Assembly: GCA_947505245.1 (NCBI GenBank) | Contig: CANNIZ010000054.1 | Span: 1 to 32,859, forward strand | From: Pseudomonadota bacterium | GTDB taxonomy: Bacteria > Myxococcota_A > UBA796 > GCA-2862545 | Length of the DNA stretch: 32,859 nt | Direction of reading: 5' to 3' | Shown: in pieces, positions 17,120 through 26,900 of the stretch | Layout: each line of letters opens with the position of its first letter | Numbering within the stretch: the first letter of the stretch is position 1 | Program-made: the position numbers and the translations under genes | The notes under the pieces: generated by a model | The model's database searches: none | The model's input: the letters and a program-made list of their open reading frames with translations, nothing else | What the model was told of the DNA's origin: nothing

Positions 17120-17809
17120 ATGGGAGCCGAGGTTGCCGTGTACCAACCCCCTACGCCCGCCCAGATCGACCACTACCGCGCCCATGGCTGGCTCGCCGTC
17201 GAGGACACGCTCGCGCCCGACGACCTCGCCAGGCTTCAGAAGCTCGTGGTGGCCTTCACCCAGGACCCCGTGGCCGCGCGCGCCGCGTCCCCCTACGGCG
17301 AGCCCATCCTCCAGGGCATGCTCGAGCTCGTGTGGCTCGATTGGCGCTCTGCCGCGTGGCACCGCTGGACCCACGAGTTCGCTCAGGCGCTCCACGGCGC
17401 CGCGCTCGACTTCTGGTACAACCAGCTGCTGCTCAAGCCGCCCCGCGGCGGGCTCGCCGCGACCTGGCACCAGGACGAGGCCTTCTTCGCCGGCGCCGGC
17501 CCCGACCTGCTCGTGTCCGCCTGGCTCACGCTCGATGACGTCGACGCCGACGGCGGGTGTATGCACTTCGAGGACGCAGGGCACCGCGAAGGGATTCGCC
17601 GCGTGTTCGGCGTCGACGGGTCCCCCGCCGAAGCCGAGGCCGCCGTCGATCCGCGCCGCATCGTCGCGGTCCCGATGCGCGCCGGCGGCATGACGTTTCA
17701 CAGCGGCAAGACGCCGCACATGACGTTGACCAACCGCACCGATCGCTGGCGAAACGTCGTGATCCAGCGCTTCACCGTCCATGGCGTCCCGCTGCCCACC
17801 GGCCACTGA
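17120..17809 (+). CDS. Phytanoyl-CoA dioxygenase family (Fe(II)/2-oxoglutarate) protein, 229 aa
   Basis: Predicted non-haem iron oxygenase of the PhyH family. The iron site is HxD in WHQDEAFF (H117, D119) plus a distal His, most likely H200 in FHSGKTPHMTLTN, followed by a conserved Arg region (RTDRWRN) that should bind 2-oxoglutarate. The N-terminal YRAHGWLAVEDTLAPDDL is typical of PhyH enzymes. The start is ATG 17120; an in-frame GTG at 17138 with GAGG five bases upstream is an alternative. It is co-transcribed with the SAM-binding gene. The substrate is unknown; small-molecule hydroxylation is the usual role of this family. Confidence 0.85.
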   Translation: MGAEVAVYQPPTPAQIDHYRAHGWLAVEDTLAPDDLARLQKLVVAFTQDPVAARAASPYGEPILQGMLELVWLDWRSAAWHRWTHEFAQALHGAALDFWYNQLLLKPPRGGLAATWHQDEAFFAGAGPDLLVSAWLTLDDVDADGGCMHFEDAGHREGIRRVFGVDGSPAEAEAAVDPRRIVAVPMRAGGMTFHSGKTPHMTLTNRTDRWRNVVIQRFTVHGVPLPTGH

Positions 17810-17812
17810 CGC

Positions 17813-18985
17813 TCAGCGCGGGCCCACCACCGCGACGGTGCCGCTGACCACCACGACCCCGTCAGCGCCGGTCACCCCGGTAACGTCCGTGGACACGCGC
17901 ACGCCGTCCGCCACGACGTGGGAGCGCCGTGGGCAGCCCGCGACGAGCGCGTCGCCGATGCCGGTCAGGATCGCGCCCTCTGCCAACACCGCGAGGGGGT
18001 CCGCGAGCTCGGCGCCCTCCGACGTGGAGCCTTCGGTCACCTTGTCCGCCGCGAGGTGAACGCCGTGTTCGGTGAGCGACAGCGTCCCGTGTGCGTCGTA
18101 GTCCCGCCACCACCCGCTGCCGACCGGCCGCCACAGCCGAAGCCCAAGATCGAATTCGCTGCCGGTGACGGTGAGCCGCGTGGGCTCGGCCACGACGTCG
18201 TGCGTGAGCGGGGCTGCGCGGAACGCCTCGGCGCGCGCGAGGTCGAGCACCGATCCCTCGTCCGCGTACAGCGCGAACCCCTTCACAAGCGCGCGATCAC
18301 GGACCGACAACACGCCCGGCGTCGGGCTGCTCGACAACATCTCGAACTGCAGCCCGCCGTTGTCCAACGCCACCACCCGCAGCGCGCGCAGCGGAAGCCC
18401 CTGCGAGCCCACCGTCCCGAGCTCGATCGGCGAGATCCCCGCGAGCACCTTCTTGTGCCAGTCCGCGCCCAGCGCCGACGTGAGCAGGTCGTCGACGCGC
18501 GCTTCCGCGCCCTCGACGGTCACCTCGAGCGTGTCGATCGAGCGCGGCGCGACGGTGACGGTGAACGCCCCGTCCTGGAGCACCGTCGTCACCTCGAGCG
18601 ACAGCTTCGCGTACACGCGCAGGTCCACCGCGCCGCGCTGACCGAGCGCCGTCCACTTCGCCGGGCCCACGAGCGTGGTGTCCACCGACAGGCAGGCGGG
18701 ACACCCCCGCACCGGACCGACCTCGACGCGTCGCGCTCCGAGATCCGGCGTCACCGTCACGGGCAGGCCCATGGCGGAGATCTCGACCCGCTGGTGCAGC
18801 GTCTCGTTCGCAGCGAGGCCCTCCTTCGCGAGCTTCTGCACGACGGGCTCGGCGAGGTGCAGCACGAGATCCGGACGCCAGTTCGCCGGCACCGCGCCGG
18901 GCGTCGCGAGCGCGTCGTCGCGCGCAGCCTCGTACAGCGGCACCACCGACGGACCACACCCGAACAGCGCGAGCGCGAGCGTCAC
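17813..18985 (-). CDS. Predicted lipoprotein, 390 aa, function unknown
   Basis: The N-terminus VTLALALFGC is an unusually short lipoprotein signal (GTG start, Cys at position 10). The mature part has an early Cys pair (C95-x-x-C98) and long alternating beta segments over residues about 100-390. The pattern loosely recalls lipid-binding TULIP/SMP-like folds, but I cannot support that from sequence alone. The GTG start follows the upstream gene by 16 bases with only a weak G-rich site. It is the last of three genes in the same direction, and its stop lies 3 bases from the convergent oxygenase gene. Confidence 0.7.
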   Translation of the reverse strand: MTLALALFGCGPSVVPLYEAARDDALATPGAVPANWRPDLVLHLAEPVVQKLAKEGLAANETLHQRVEISAMGLPVTVTPDLGARRVEVGPVRGCPACLSVDTTLVGPAKWTALGQRGAVDLRVYAKLSLEVTTVLQDGAFTVTVAPRSIDTLEVTVEGAEARVDDLLTSALGADWHKKVLAGISPIELGTVGSQGLPLRALRVVALDNGGLQFEMLSSSPTPGVLSVRDRALVKGFALYADEGSVLDLARAEAFRAAPLTHDVVAEPTRLTVTGSEFDLGLRLWRPVGSGWWRDYDAHGTLSLTEHGVHLAADKVTEGSTSEGAELADPLAVLAEGAILTGIGDALVAGCPRRSHVVADGVRVSTDVTGVTGADGVVVVSGTVAVVGPR

Positions 18986-19001
18986 GTCGCCCCGTACGCG
19001 A

Positions 19002-20234
19002 TCACCGGCGATTTCGCCGCAGCAGGAACAGCACGGCGAGCGCCCCGAGGAAGCCCGTGCCCGTGCCCTGCGACGCGCAGCCGCAGCCTTCGACAGCGAC
19101 GCGCGGCTGCTCGGTGACGAGACCGTCGTCAGGCTTCACCGCGCCGCCGTGCAGCGGGATCTCGAGCACCGGGTTGCGCGGGTCGTTCGACTCGATCACG
19201 AGCATCGCGGTGTGGTCACCTTCGTCCGTCGGCGTGTACGTGATCACGACGCCGTCTTCGACGTCAGGGGCCGCCGAGAACGTGGTGGGAAACACGGTGA
19301 ACGCCGCGTCGCCTTCGATGCGCGCGGTGCCTTCGAGATCGAGGCGACCCACGTTGAGCAGCGGCACCTGCAGGTTGCGAACGATCTCGAGGTCCTGCTC
19401 GCCGAAGTCGTGGTTCGCGAACGGCACCTCGAGCGCCGGCAGCGGGTGCTGGTAGGCGACCTCGATCGCGTCGTCCTCGTCGTAGCTCACGATCGGCACG
19501 GGAAGGTCGAACGATACGAGCTGGAAGCTCCCCACCGGCGTCGACACCGACGCGGCCGGGCGGAACACGACGGACAGCGCGGACGTGAGGTGCCCGTTCC
19601 AGGTGGAGATGAGGTCGAGCACACCCGGATCGTCCGCCGGGATCGCGAACGGGACCGCCTGTTCGTCGTGGTCGATCGTGGCGAGGATGTCGTCCGGCTC
19701 ATCCGCTGAGGCCGTCTCCACGTTCACGCCCGACATGGTCGCGCTCGCGCGGGGGAACGCGTCCAGCGTCAATGACAGCGAAACGCCCGTGAAGATCGCG
19801 ATGTCGTACTGGATCTGGTCGATGCCGAGGCCGTCGCTCGAAAGCTCGACGCTCGGCACCGCACCACCTGCGAGGAGCACCGGCTCGAACGTCGCGTCGT
19901 CCAACAGGTAGAGGCCGTCGCTCCACACGAGGTCCTGCCACTGGTAGCCGAACACGTCGATGTAGATCCACGCCTCGAGGCGCAGGTCCGTCAGGAACGT
20001 CACCCAGCCGCCGCCCGCGACGCCATCCACGGTCTGCGTGAGCGCTGGCGGCCACGTGAGGTCGCTCGTCGCGTCCATCTCGAAGTCGAGCCCGCCGCCC
20101 GACACGAGCCGGAACTCGAACATCACCGGGCTGCCGCTCGGCAGCTGACCGGTGCTGAACTCGGCCGCGTCGAACACGTCGACCGAGTCGGTGAACACGA
20201 GCTCCTGCGGCTCAGATGCGTAAGGACCCGCCAC
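19002..20234 (-). CDS. MYXO-CTERM-type protein with ASH/choice-of-anchor-D-like domain, no signal peptide seen
   Basis: The C-terminus EGCGCASQGTGTG followed by a hydrophobic stretch and RRNRR matches the MYXO-CTERM sorting tail (Cys motif, transmembrane segment, Arg cluster). Residues about 285-365 resemble an ASH/HYDIN-like immunoglobulin domain (VPLLNVGRLDLEG, VVITYTPTDEGDHTAML, ESNDPRNP). The GTG at 20234 is the only plausible start, preceded by GGGGGG 6 bases upstream, because a TGA ends the frame at 20238-20240. That start yields VAGPYASEPQEL with no export signal, which is odd for a sorted surface protein. The gene may have lost its 5' end by deletion against the upstream gene. It lies 3 bases from the DUF1963-like gene's stop. 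Confidence 0.75.
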   Translation of the reverse strand: MAGPYASEPQELVFTDSVDVFDAAEFSTGQLPSGSPVMFEFRLVSGGGLDFEMDATSDLTWPPALTQTVDGVAGGGWVTFLTDLRLEAWIYIDVFGYQWQDLVWSDGLYLLDDATFEPVLLAGGAVPSVELSSDGLGIDQIQYDIAIFTGVSLSLTLDAFPRASATMSGVNVETASADEPDDILATIDHDEQAVPFAIPADDPGVLDLISTWNGHLTSALSVVFRPAASVSTPVGSFQLVSFDLPVPIVSYDEDDAIEVAYQHPLPALEVPFANHDFGEQDLEIVRNLQVPLLNVGRLDLEGTARIEGDAAFTVFPTTFSAAPDVEDGVVITYTPTDEGDHTAMLVIESNDPRNPVLEIPLHGGAVKPDDGLVTEQPRVAVEGCGCASQGTGTGFLGALAVLFLLRRNRR

Positions 20235-20237
20235 CGA

Positions 20238-20906
20238 TCACCCCCCTTGCCACAACATCCTACCCGCACCTTCGGTGGGATCGTGTGGATCCAGATAAAC
20301 ATACGCCATGCCGCCCGGCGTGATGTCGAACGCCACGACGTCGGTGGTGAGCTGCAACGCGAGGCGCATCGGGCCCTGGCCGCTCGGTCCCTGCGGGGTG
20401 TCGTCCCCGTGGAGCCACACCGCGCCGCCGCCCGACTTGTCGTGTTTGAGCGCGTTCAGCACGTCCTTCATCGGACGGCCCTCTTCTTTGACCTTCAGCA
20501 TCAGCTGCAGCTCGTCGATCGGCGCATCCACCGCGAGCTGGGTGCGCCGGTACACTCGCACGGTCGGCGGCCCGTCGTAGAGGTTCTCGTCCCGCGTGCG
20601 CTGGAGCACGACGCGGTTCGCTCCCTTCCACGGATCCCAGTCTTCACACCGGCCGCCGGTGGCGTGGCAGATGAACAGCGAGATGCGCGCGAAGCCCTGG
20701 AGGTCGATCCAGGGACCGCCGTCGATCTGCGCCATGTGGCACATCGGTGAGCCGCACACCGCGCAGCGCGGCCAGTCGTGCGCGCGAATGCCGCGCGGGT
20801 GACCGCCGTAGCTTCCGATGGACGGTTCTCCGCTTTGCGCCTTACGGATCCGGAAGGAGTGCCAGGCGGTAATTTGGGGCTCGGGTTCGCTCATCGACGG
20901 CATCAT
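20238..20906 (-). CDS. DUF1963 (YwqG-like) family protein, 222 aa
   Basis: Soluble cytoplasmic protein of the DUF1963 group. The family pattern is visible: SYGGHPRGI, then the CAVCGSPMCHMAQID segment with a CxxC, and FARISLFICHATGGRCEDW with further cysteines. These could bind a metal. The biochemical role of the family is not established. The start is ATG 20906 or 20903; 20894 (MSEPEPQ) is also possible, since no strong ribosome site marks either. The frame is the same as that of the downstream gene but ends with a TGA. It is divergent from the YkgJ gene, with only 35 bases between. Confidence 0.8.
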   Translation of the reverse strand: MMPSMSEPEPQITAWHSFRIRKAQSGEPSIGSYGGHPRGIRAHDWPRCAVCGSPMCHMAQIDGGPWIDLQGFARISLFICHATGGRCEDWDPWKGANRVVLQRTRDENLYDGPPTVRVYRRTQLAVDAPIDELQLMLKVKEEGRPMKDVLNALKHDKSGGGAVWLHGDDTPQGPSGQGPMRLALQLTTDVVAFDITPGGMAYVYLDPHDPTEGAGRMLWQGG

Positions 20907-20941
20907 GCCACAGGGGCCCGCGCTCGCGTTACGCCGAAGAA

Positions 20942-21856
20942 ATGTCCGTGTCCTTACGCGCCTTGGCCCCCGTGAAGCACACCTGTACCGGATGCGGCGG
21001 AAGCTGCATGGGCGTTCGCGCGAGGCTCGTCTCGCAGGAGGAGCGCGCGCGCATCGTCCACCTTGCGGCGGAGCTCGGCGTCGCCGACCCGATCGTCGGC
21101 GAGGCGCTGCGCCAGGTCGACGGCCAGTGCGTGTTCCTCGGCGAAGACCACCGCTGCGCCATCCACGCGAAGTACGGCTCCGCGAGCAAGCCTCTGGTGT
21201 GTCGGCAGTACCCGGTCGTCGCGGTCGACACTGGCACCGAGCGGCGTATCGGCATCGATCCCGGCTGCTACACGTCGTACCGCACCGCCACCACGGGCGA
21301 CGACGTGCAGGGCGAGGGCCTCGGCGTCATGAACGTCAAGCTCGACCCGGCCGCGGAGTCCCAGGAATACGCGCTCCTCGGACTGTTGCGCAACGCGCCG
21401 AACACACGCGCCGCGCTCGGCAACCTCGCCGCGCCCGGAATCGAGGCCCGCGGGCTCGCCCGCCTCCGACACGCCGACATCGGCGCGCTGATCGCCCGAC
21501 CCGAGACCGGCGCCGCCTCCCGGCAGGCCCTGACCCCGCTCGCGACCTGGCTCGCCGACGCGTCAAACGCGCCTGGAACGGCGCTCTCGCCCGAAGCCGA
21601 CGCGTGGACGCGCGAGGTCGCGCGACGGATGGTGTTCCTCCGCTTGCAGCCCGCGGTGCCTCCCGTCGCCGTCGCGGCGCTCGTCCTGCTCGGCGGCACC
21701 GCGTTGGGGTGGGTGGATCCCAGCGTCGATCGCGTCGCACCCGGGCTCGCCGCGTGGTGCCGCGCCCTCCGCGCGCCGCTGTTCGTCCGGGCGCTCGTCC
21801 CCGATGGCGGGTCGCTGCGCGCGCTAATTTCGGGGTCAGGAATTGACGATTGCTGA
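20942..21856 (+). CDS. YkgJ-family cysteine-cluster protein, 304 aa
   Basis: The N-terminus has the YkgJ signature: C15-x-x-C18-G-G-x-C22, then C63, C72, C87 (PLVCRQYP) and C109. These cysteines are thought to bind an Fe-S or zinc cluster in this family, which includes FliB-like lysine N-methylases. The C-terminal half (about 150-295) is helical, Ala-rich and unassigned. The last 7 codons (GSGIDDC) and the TGA stop lie in the left inverted repeat of a small element at 21832-21955, so the original C-terminus has probably been replaced. The start ATG 20942 has only a weak purine-rich site (gaagaa). Function unknown. Confidence 0.82.
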   Translation: MSVSLRALAPVKHTCTGCGGSCMGVRARLVSQEERARIVHLAAELGVADPIVGEALRQVDGQCVFLGEDHRCAIHAKYGSASKPLVCRQYPVVAVDTGTERRIGIDPGCYTSYRTATTGDDVQGEGLGVMNVKLDPAAESQEYALLGLLRNAPNTRAALGNLAAPGIEARGLARLRHADIGALIARPETGAASRQALTPLATWLADASNAPGTALSPEADAWTREVARRMVFLRLQPAVPPVAVAALVLLGGTALGWVDPSVDRVAPGLAAWCRALRAPLFVRALVPDGGSLRALISGSGIDDC

Positions 21857-21955
21857 TTTAGGGAGCGCTCGGGACGAGGTCCTCGGCACTCCTGGCACCG
21901 GGCCAGGGTCAAACGTACACGTCCGGTAAATGTGCAATCATCAATTCCTGACCCC
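21832..21955. mobile_element. Small inverted-repeat element (MITE- or REP-like), 124 bp
   Basis: The outer ends form an inverted repeat of 29 bases with 26 matches (21832-21860 and 21927-21955); its outer 22 bases have one mismatch and begin GGGGTCAGGAATTGA. Between the arms lie two short hairpins: CGAGG-T-CCTCG at 21875-21885 and CCTGGC-ACCGG-GCCAGG at 21891-21907. There is no open reading frame of note inside and no obvious target-site duplication. The left end forms the last codons of the YkgJ gene. Such non-coding, hairpin-rich units are mobilised in trans; the helper here is unknown. Confidence 0.7.
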
Positions 21956-22069
21956 TCCCCCCGGGCCGCGACATTCCGATCGCACCTCCGGTAAAGATCC
22001 CGTCAAGACGCCCCTGGTCACCGGGCACGCCGCTTGCTACACGTCCGTTCCTGAATCGAGGGAGTCGAG

Positions 22070-23914
22070 ATGAACCGGTGCCTCCTGATGACCATCGCGC
22101 TCGCGGCCGGCTGCTCTGAGTACGAGTTCAACGGCGACGTCACCCCCGGCGACACCACGGACGATCCCACCACCGCATGCGGCACGCTCGACATGGGCCC
22201 CGGCGACGTCCAGCCCGACGAGTCCTGCCTCGTCGAGCCCCAGGTCGGCACGTTCACGCCCATCATCAAGGCGCGCAACACGGCGATCGGTGACGCGTAC
22301 ACCACGCCCGTCGTGGGCCAGCTCACCGACGACAACGGCGACGGGCTCGTCAACGGCTCCGACATGCCCGACATCGTCGTCGCTGGCGTCAGCGGCGGGC
22401 TGTTCGTCTTGTCGCACGACCTCGCCACCATCGAGTGGACCGGCAACGCGATGGGCGGCGAGCCCGCCACGCCCGCGATCGGCGACGTGAACGGCGACGG
22501 TCGGCCCGACGTCGTCGCGGCCGGTTCGAGCGGCGTCGCCGCCTATGACGGCCGCACCGGCGCGGTGTTGTGGTCGCTCGCCTCCATTCCCGGCGCCACC
22601 AAGCTGCCGATCTGCGGCGGCGTCGGCCTGTACGACCTCGACCTGAACGGCACGACCGAGGTCGTCATCGGGCACAGCATCCTCAACGGCATCGACGGCA
22701 GCCTGCGCGGCGCCGGGCTCGGCGGCGAAGGCACCGGCCACCCGTGGGCGGCCACGTTCGGCGCAGCCGCCGACATCGACGGCAACGGCGACCTCGAGGT
22801 CGTCACCGGCAACGCGGTCTACAACGACGACGGCTCCGCGCTGTGGAGCAACGGGCAGTCCGACGGCTTCGTCGCGGTCGCTGACTTCGACGGCGACGAT
22901 GGCGGCGAGACCGTGGTCACCTCGTACGCCTCGAATACGGCCCAGTCGACCGTGCGCCTGCAGGACGACGACGGCTCCGTCATCTGGGAGAAGCTGTTTG
23001 CCTCCGCCACGATCGGGCCGCCCACGATCGCGGACTTCGACGGCGACGGCCAGCCGGAGATCGGCGTCGCCGGCAACAACGTGTACGTCGTGTTCGAGAC
23101 GAACGGCTCCACGAAGTGGACCAACACCGTCACGGACTTCTCGAGCGGCTTCACGGGCTCGTCCGTGTTCGACTTCGAAGGCGACGGGGCCGCCGAGGTC
23201 GTGTACGCCGACGAGAACGACGTGTGGGTGTTCGACGGCAAGACCGGCGCCGTGAAGATGATGGAGACGAACCACTCGTCGGCTACCTGCTCGGAGTACC
23301 CCTCGATCGCGGACGTCGACAAAGACGGCCACGCCGAGATCATCTTCACGTCGAGCACCTACTCGGGCCCCGAGTCGGGCGTGACGATCGTGGGCGACGC
23401 GGCCAACTCGTGGATGGCCGGACGCCCGGTCTGGAACCAGCACACCTACGCGATCACCAACGTCAACGTCGACTCGTCGATGCCGAACGAGTCGTCGCCG
23501 AACTGGCCGAACTTCAACAACTGGCGTTCGGGCGACGTTTCGCCGCTGGAAGGCAACCAGTCCGCTGACGCCATCCCGCTCGAAGGCGACATCTGCGCCG
23601 AGTGCGACGGTGACAACGTCAACATCGTCGTGCGCGTCGGAAACGGCGGCATGGACGTGCTGCCGCTCGGCACCCCGGTGTCGCTGTATGCGATGCAGGG
23701 CGGCGTACCCATTCTCGTCGCGACCGAGACCACAGACGCGGCCCTCGCGCCAGGCGAGACGACGTTCGGCATGCGGTTCGACGTGCCGGTCACCTCCCTC
23801 GTCGACGACGCCGTCCGCGTCATCGTGGACGACAACGGGTCCGGCTCCGGGCTCGTCGCCGAGTGCCACGAAGAGAACAACGTCCTCGATCTTACCGGGC
23901 TGTGCGGCCGCTGA
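22070..23914 (+). CDS. FG-GAP/VCBS propeller lipoprotein with CARDB-like C-terminus, 614 aa
   Basis: Lipid-anchored surface protein. The lipobox is ALAAGC, with Cys at 15. At least eight FG-GAP/VCBS blades are visible, each with a Ca-binding-like D-x-(N/D)-G-D-G loop (DVNGDGRPDVV, DIDGNGDLEVV, DFDGDGQPEIG, DVDKDGHAEII), giving an integrin-alpha-like propeller over residues about 70-440. The final part (about 500-614) looks like a CARDB-type adhesion domain (NIVVRVGNGG, LAPGETTF, DDAVRVIVDD). A purine-rich GAGGGAG precedes the ATG. The stop codon falls in the loop of a strong hairpin. Its role is probably adhesion or binding of an extracellular ligand; this is inference from the fold. Confidence 0.88.
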   Translation: MNRCLLMTIALAAGCSEYEFNGDVTPGDTTDDPTTACGTLDMGPGDVQPDESCLVEPQVGTFTPIIKARNTAIGDAYTTPVVGQLTDDNGDGLVNGSDMPDIVVAGVSGGLFVLSHDLATIEWTGNAMGGEPATPAIGDVNGDGRPDVVAAGSSGVAAYDGRTGAVLWSLASIPGATKLPICGGVGLYDLDLNGTTEVVIGHSILNGIDGSLRGAGLGGEGTGHPWAATFGAAADIDGNGDLEVVTGNAVYNDDGSALWSNGQSDGFVAVADFDGDDGGETVVTSYASNTAQSTVRLQDDDGSVIWEKLFASATIGPPTIADFDGDGQPEIGVAGNNVYVVFETNGSTKWTNTVTDFSSGFTGSSVFDFEGDGAAEVVYADENDVWVFDGKTGAVKMMETNHSSATCSEYPSIADVDKDGHAEIIFTSSTYSGPESGVTIVGDAANSWMAGRPVWNQHTYAITNVNVDSSMPNESSPNWPNFNNWRSGDVSPLEGNQSADAIPLEGDICAECDGDNVNIVVRVGNGGMDVLPLGTPVSLYAMQGGVPILVATETTDAALAPGETTFGMRFDVPVTSLVDDAVRVIVDDNGSGSGLVAECHEENNVLDLTGLCGR

Positions 23915-23929
23915 CAGCGGCGTACGCAC
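23902..23929 (+). terminator. Strong stem-loop at the end of the FG-GAP gene
   Basis: GTGCG-GCCGCT / AGCGGC-gta-CGCAC can form an 11-bp, GC-rich stem with a 3-base bulge and a GAC loop. The TGA stop codon (23912-23914) lies at the loop. There is no good T-tract after it (only ccccccttt about 20 bases on), so it is either an imperfect intrinsic terminator or an mRNA 3'-end stabiliser. Confidence 0.45.
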
Positions 23930-23986
23930 GCAGAGTACGGGTGACATCCCCCCTTTCTGGTGCAAAGATGCGCCGGAGAGGGGTTC

Positions 23987-26900
23987 ATGCTCAGTCAGCT
24001 CGCGTTGCTCGCACTCGCGCCCGCCGCCCACGCGCAGGCCCTGACCACGCCTACGGTCATCGACTATTCGGACAACTTCGACGCATACACGAACACCACG
24101 GCGTTCTCGGGCACGGGCGGGTGGATCAGCCAGTACGGCGCGGACCGCTGGGCAAAGGCCACCCTGCCGATCCTCGGCGGTATCCTACGCTCCACCACGG
24201 ACACGCGGTCAAATGGCGCCGGCTGGGGAATCAACGGTCCGCAGGACAACGCGCTCGTCCAGACCGGCAACACGTGCGGCCCCCCCGCGCTACGCACGCG
24301 GCCGTGTGCGTGGGCCACCCACCAGATCGACGCCGACTTTGCCTCCATCGACAACGACGGCATCGGCGCGGTGTTCGGGTGGATAGACAACCGCAATTTC
24401 TGGCTGTTCGTGATGACGCGCGACCGCCTGCCGAACACGAACGGCAGCGATCAGAACGCCGGTAGCAACGTCTCGCGTCTGATCCACGTCGTCAACGGCG
24501 CGGGCGTGGAGACGTTCAACGCGAACCCGGCCTTCGCCTACAACCAGTTCCCAGCGGTCGGCCACCTGACGGTGCTCGTCGAGGGCACCAACCTCCAGGT
24601 TTGGGTGGACCGCGACCTGATCGCGGCTGGCGGCAACACGCGCGTGTTCAACGTCACGCCCATCACCGGACTGCCCACCGGCAGCATGGGGGTGTACTCG
24701 TACGAGGACGGCAGCAACGGAGGGGCCACGTTCGACAACGTCTTCGTGCGCATCCCCGACACCGACAAAGACACCGTCGCCGACGTGTACGACAACTGCC
24801 CTTCCACGGCCAACACCAACCAGGCCAACCTCGACGGCGACGCGCTGGGTGACGTGTGTGACGCCGATCAAGACGGCGACGGCGTGAACGGCGCCAGCGG
24901 TGACTGCGACGACCGCGACAAGAACCGGTTCCCCGGCAACACCGAGACCTGCGACGGCATCGACCAGAATTGCAACGGCATCGTGGACGACGGCGCCGCC
25001 GGCTCCATCTGGTACGCCGACACCGACAGCGACAAGTACGGCGACCCCGCGTCGAGCAAGTCCACCTGCGTGCAGCCCGCGGGCTACGTCGCGAACAACA
25101 CCGACTGCAACGACAAAGACGCGACCATCACCGACGGCATCAACTGGTACCCGGACACCGACAACGACACCTACGGCAGCAAGACCGCGCCCACCCGAAC
25201 GTGCTCCCAACCGCCCGGCATGGTCGCCGACAACACCGACTGCAACGACGCGCTCGACACGGCTCACCCCGGCGGCACCGAGGTGTGCGACCTCGTGGAC
25301 AACGACTGCAACACGCTCGTAGACGATGCCGCGATCGACGCGAAGACCTGGTACGCGGACGCGGACGCCGACAAGTTCGGCAACGCAGCGTCGTCGCAGA
25401 AGTCCTGCGCCCAGCCCGCGGGGACGTCCGCCAACAGCACCGACTGCAAGGACACCGACGCCACCGCGTACCCGGGCGCACCCGAGACGTGCGACGGCGT
25501 CGACGACAACTGCAACGGTGCGATCGACGACGGAGCCATCGACGCGAAGGCCTGGTACACCGACGCGGACGGCGACGCCCACGGCGACAAGACCTCGAGC
25601 ACCGTCGCCTGCGCGGCGCCTGCGGGAACGGTCGCGCTCGGCGACGACTGCCTGGACACCGACAAGACCGCGTACCCCGGCGCGCCCGAGACGTGTGACG
25701 GCGTCGACGACGACTGCGACGGCACCATCGACAACAACGCGACGGACGCGAAGAGCTGGTACGCCGACGCCGACGCCGACACCTACGGAGACGGCTCGAA
25801 GGCGCAGAAGTCCTGCCTGCAGCCCCTCGGAACCGCCGATGACGCGCTCGACTGCGACGACACGCGCGACACCGTGAACCCCGCGGCCATCGAGAAGTGC
25901 AACGGCCTCGACGACAACTGCGATGGGACGATCGACAACGGCGCCACGGACGTGCAGACCTGGTACCTCGACGCGGACCATGACGGCTTCGGCGACGGAG
26001 GCACCTCCACCAAGACGTGCACACCGCCCGCCGGCTACGTGGCCGACAAGACCGACTGCAACGACCAGGACGCCGCCGTCACCGGGCCGACCACGTGGTT
26101 CGTCGACGCTGACAAAGACGGCCTCGGCGACGACAACGTCACCCAGCAGTCGTGCAGCGTCGTGCCCGGCCTCACCGCCACCGGCGGCGACTGCGACGAC
26201 AACGACGCGAACGTGGGGGGTCCCCTCACCTGGTACGCAGACGCGGACGTCGACGGTCACGGCACCGCCCTGTCCACGACCGCGGCGTGCGCGCAGCCCG
26301 CTGGCTACACCACCTCGCAGGACGACTGCAACGACGCGAACAGCAAGATCTCGCCCGACGCGTTCGAGCTTTGCGCGACCGCCGGCGTCGACGACAACTG
26401 CGACGGCACGGCCGACGAGGCGAGTGCGGTGGACGTACCTACCTGGTACACCGACGCCGACGCCGACGCGTTCGGCACCGACGTAGCGCCCACCGCGCAG
26501 TGCGTTCAGCCCGGCGGCACGTCGGGCTTCGGCGGCGACTGCAACGACGCCGACGCGACCTACCACCCCGGCGCGCCCGAGTCGTGTACGGACGCGGTCG
26601 ACCTGAATTGCGACGGCTCGACGGGCAGCCAGGACGTCGACGCGGACGGCACGATCGCCTGCGAAGACTGCGACGACAGCAACCCCGACGCCCACCCGGG
26701 CGGCACCGAGGTGTGTGACGGCGCCGACAACGACTGCGACGGCACGTTCGACGGTCCTGACGCCATCGACGCAGACACCTGGTACGACGACGTCGACGGC
26801 GATCAGCACGGCGACGCGGGCTTCTCGAGCAAGGCGTGCGCCGCTCCCGTCGGCGCGGTCGCGTCGTCCGACGACTGCAACGACGCCGCCGCCGACGTGT

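Noticed and set aside
20238..20906. Selenocysteine or readthrough fusion of the DUF1963-like and MYXO-CTERM genes at TGA 20238-20240
   Set aside because: The two domains are unrelated, a G-rich ribosome site and GTG follow at once, and I see no obvious SECIS hairpin.
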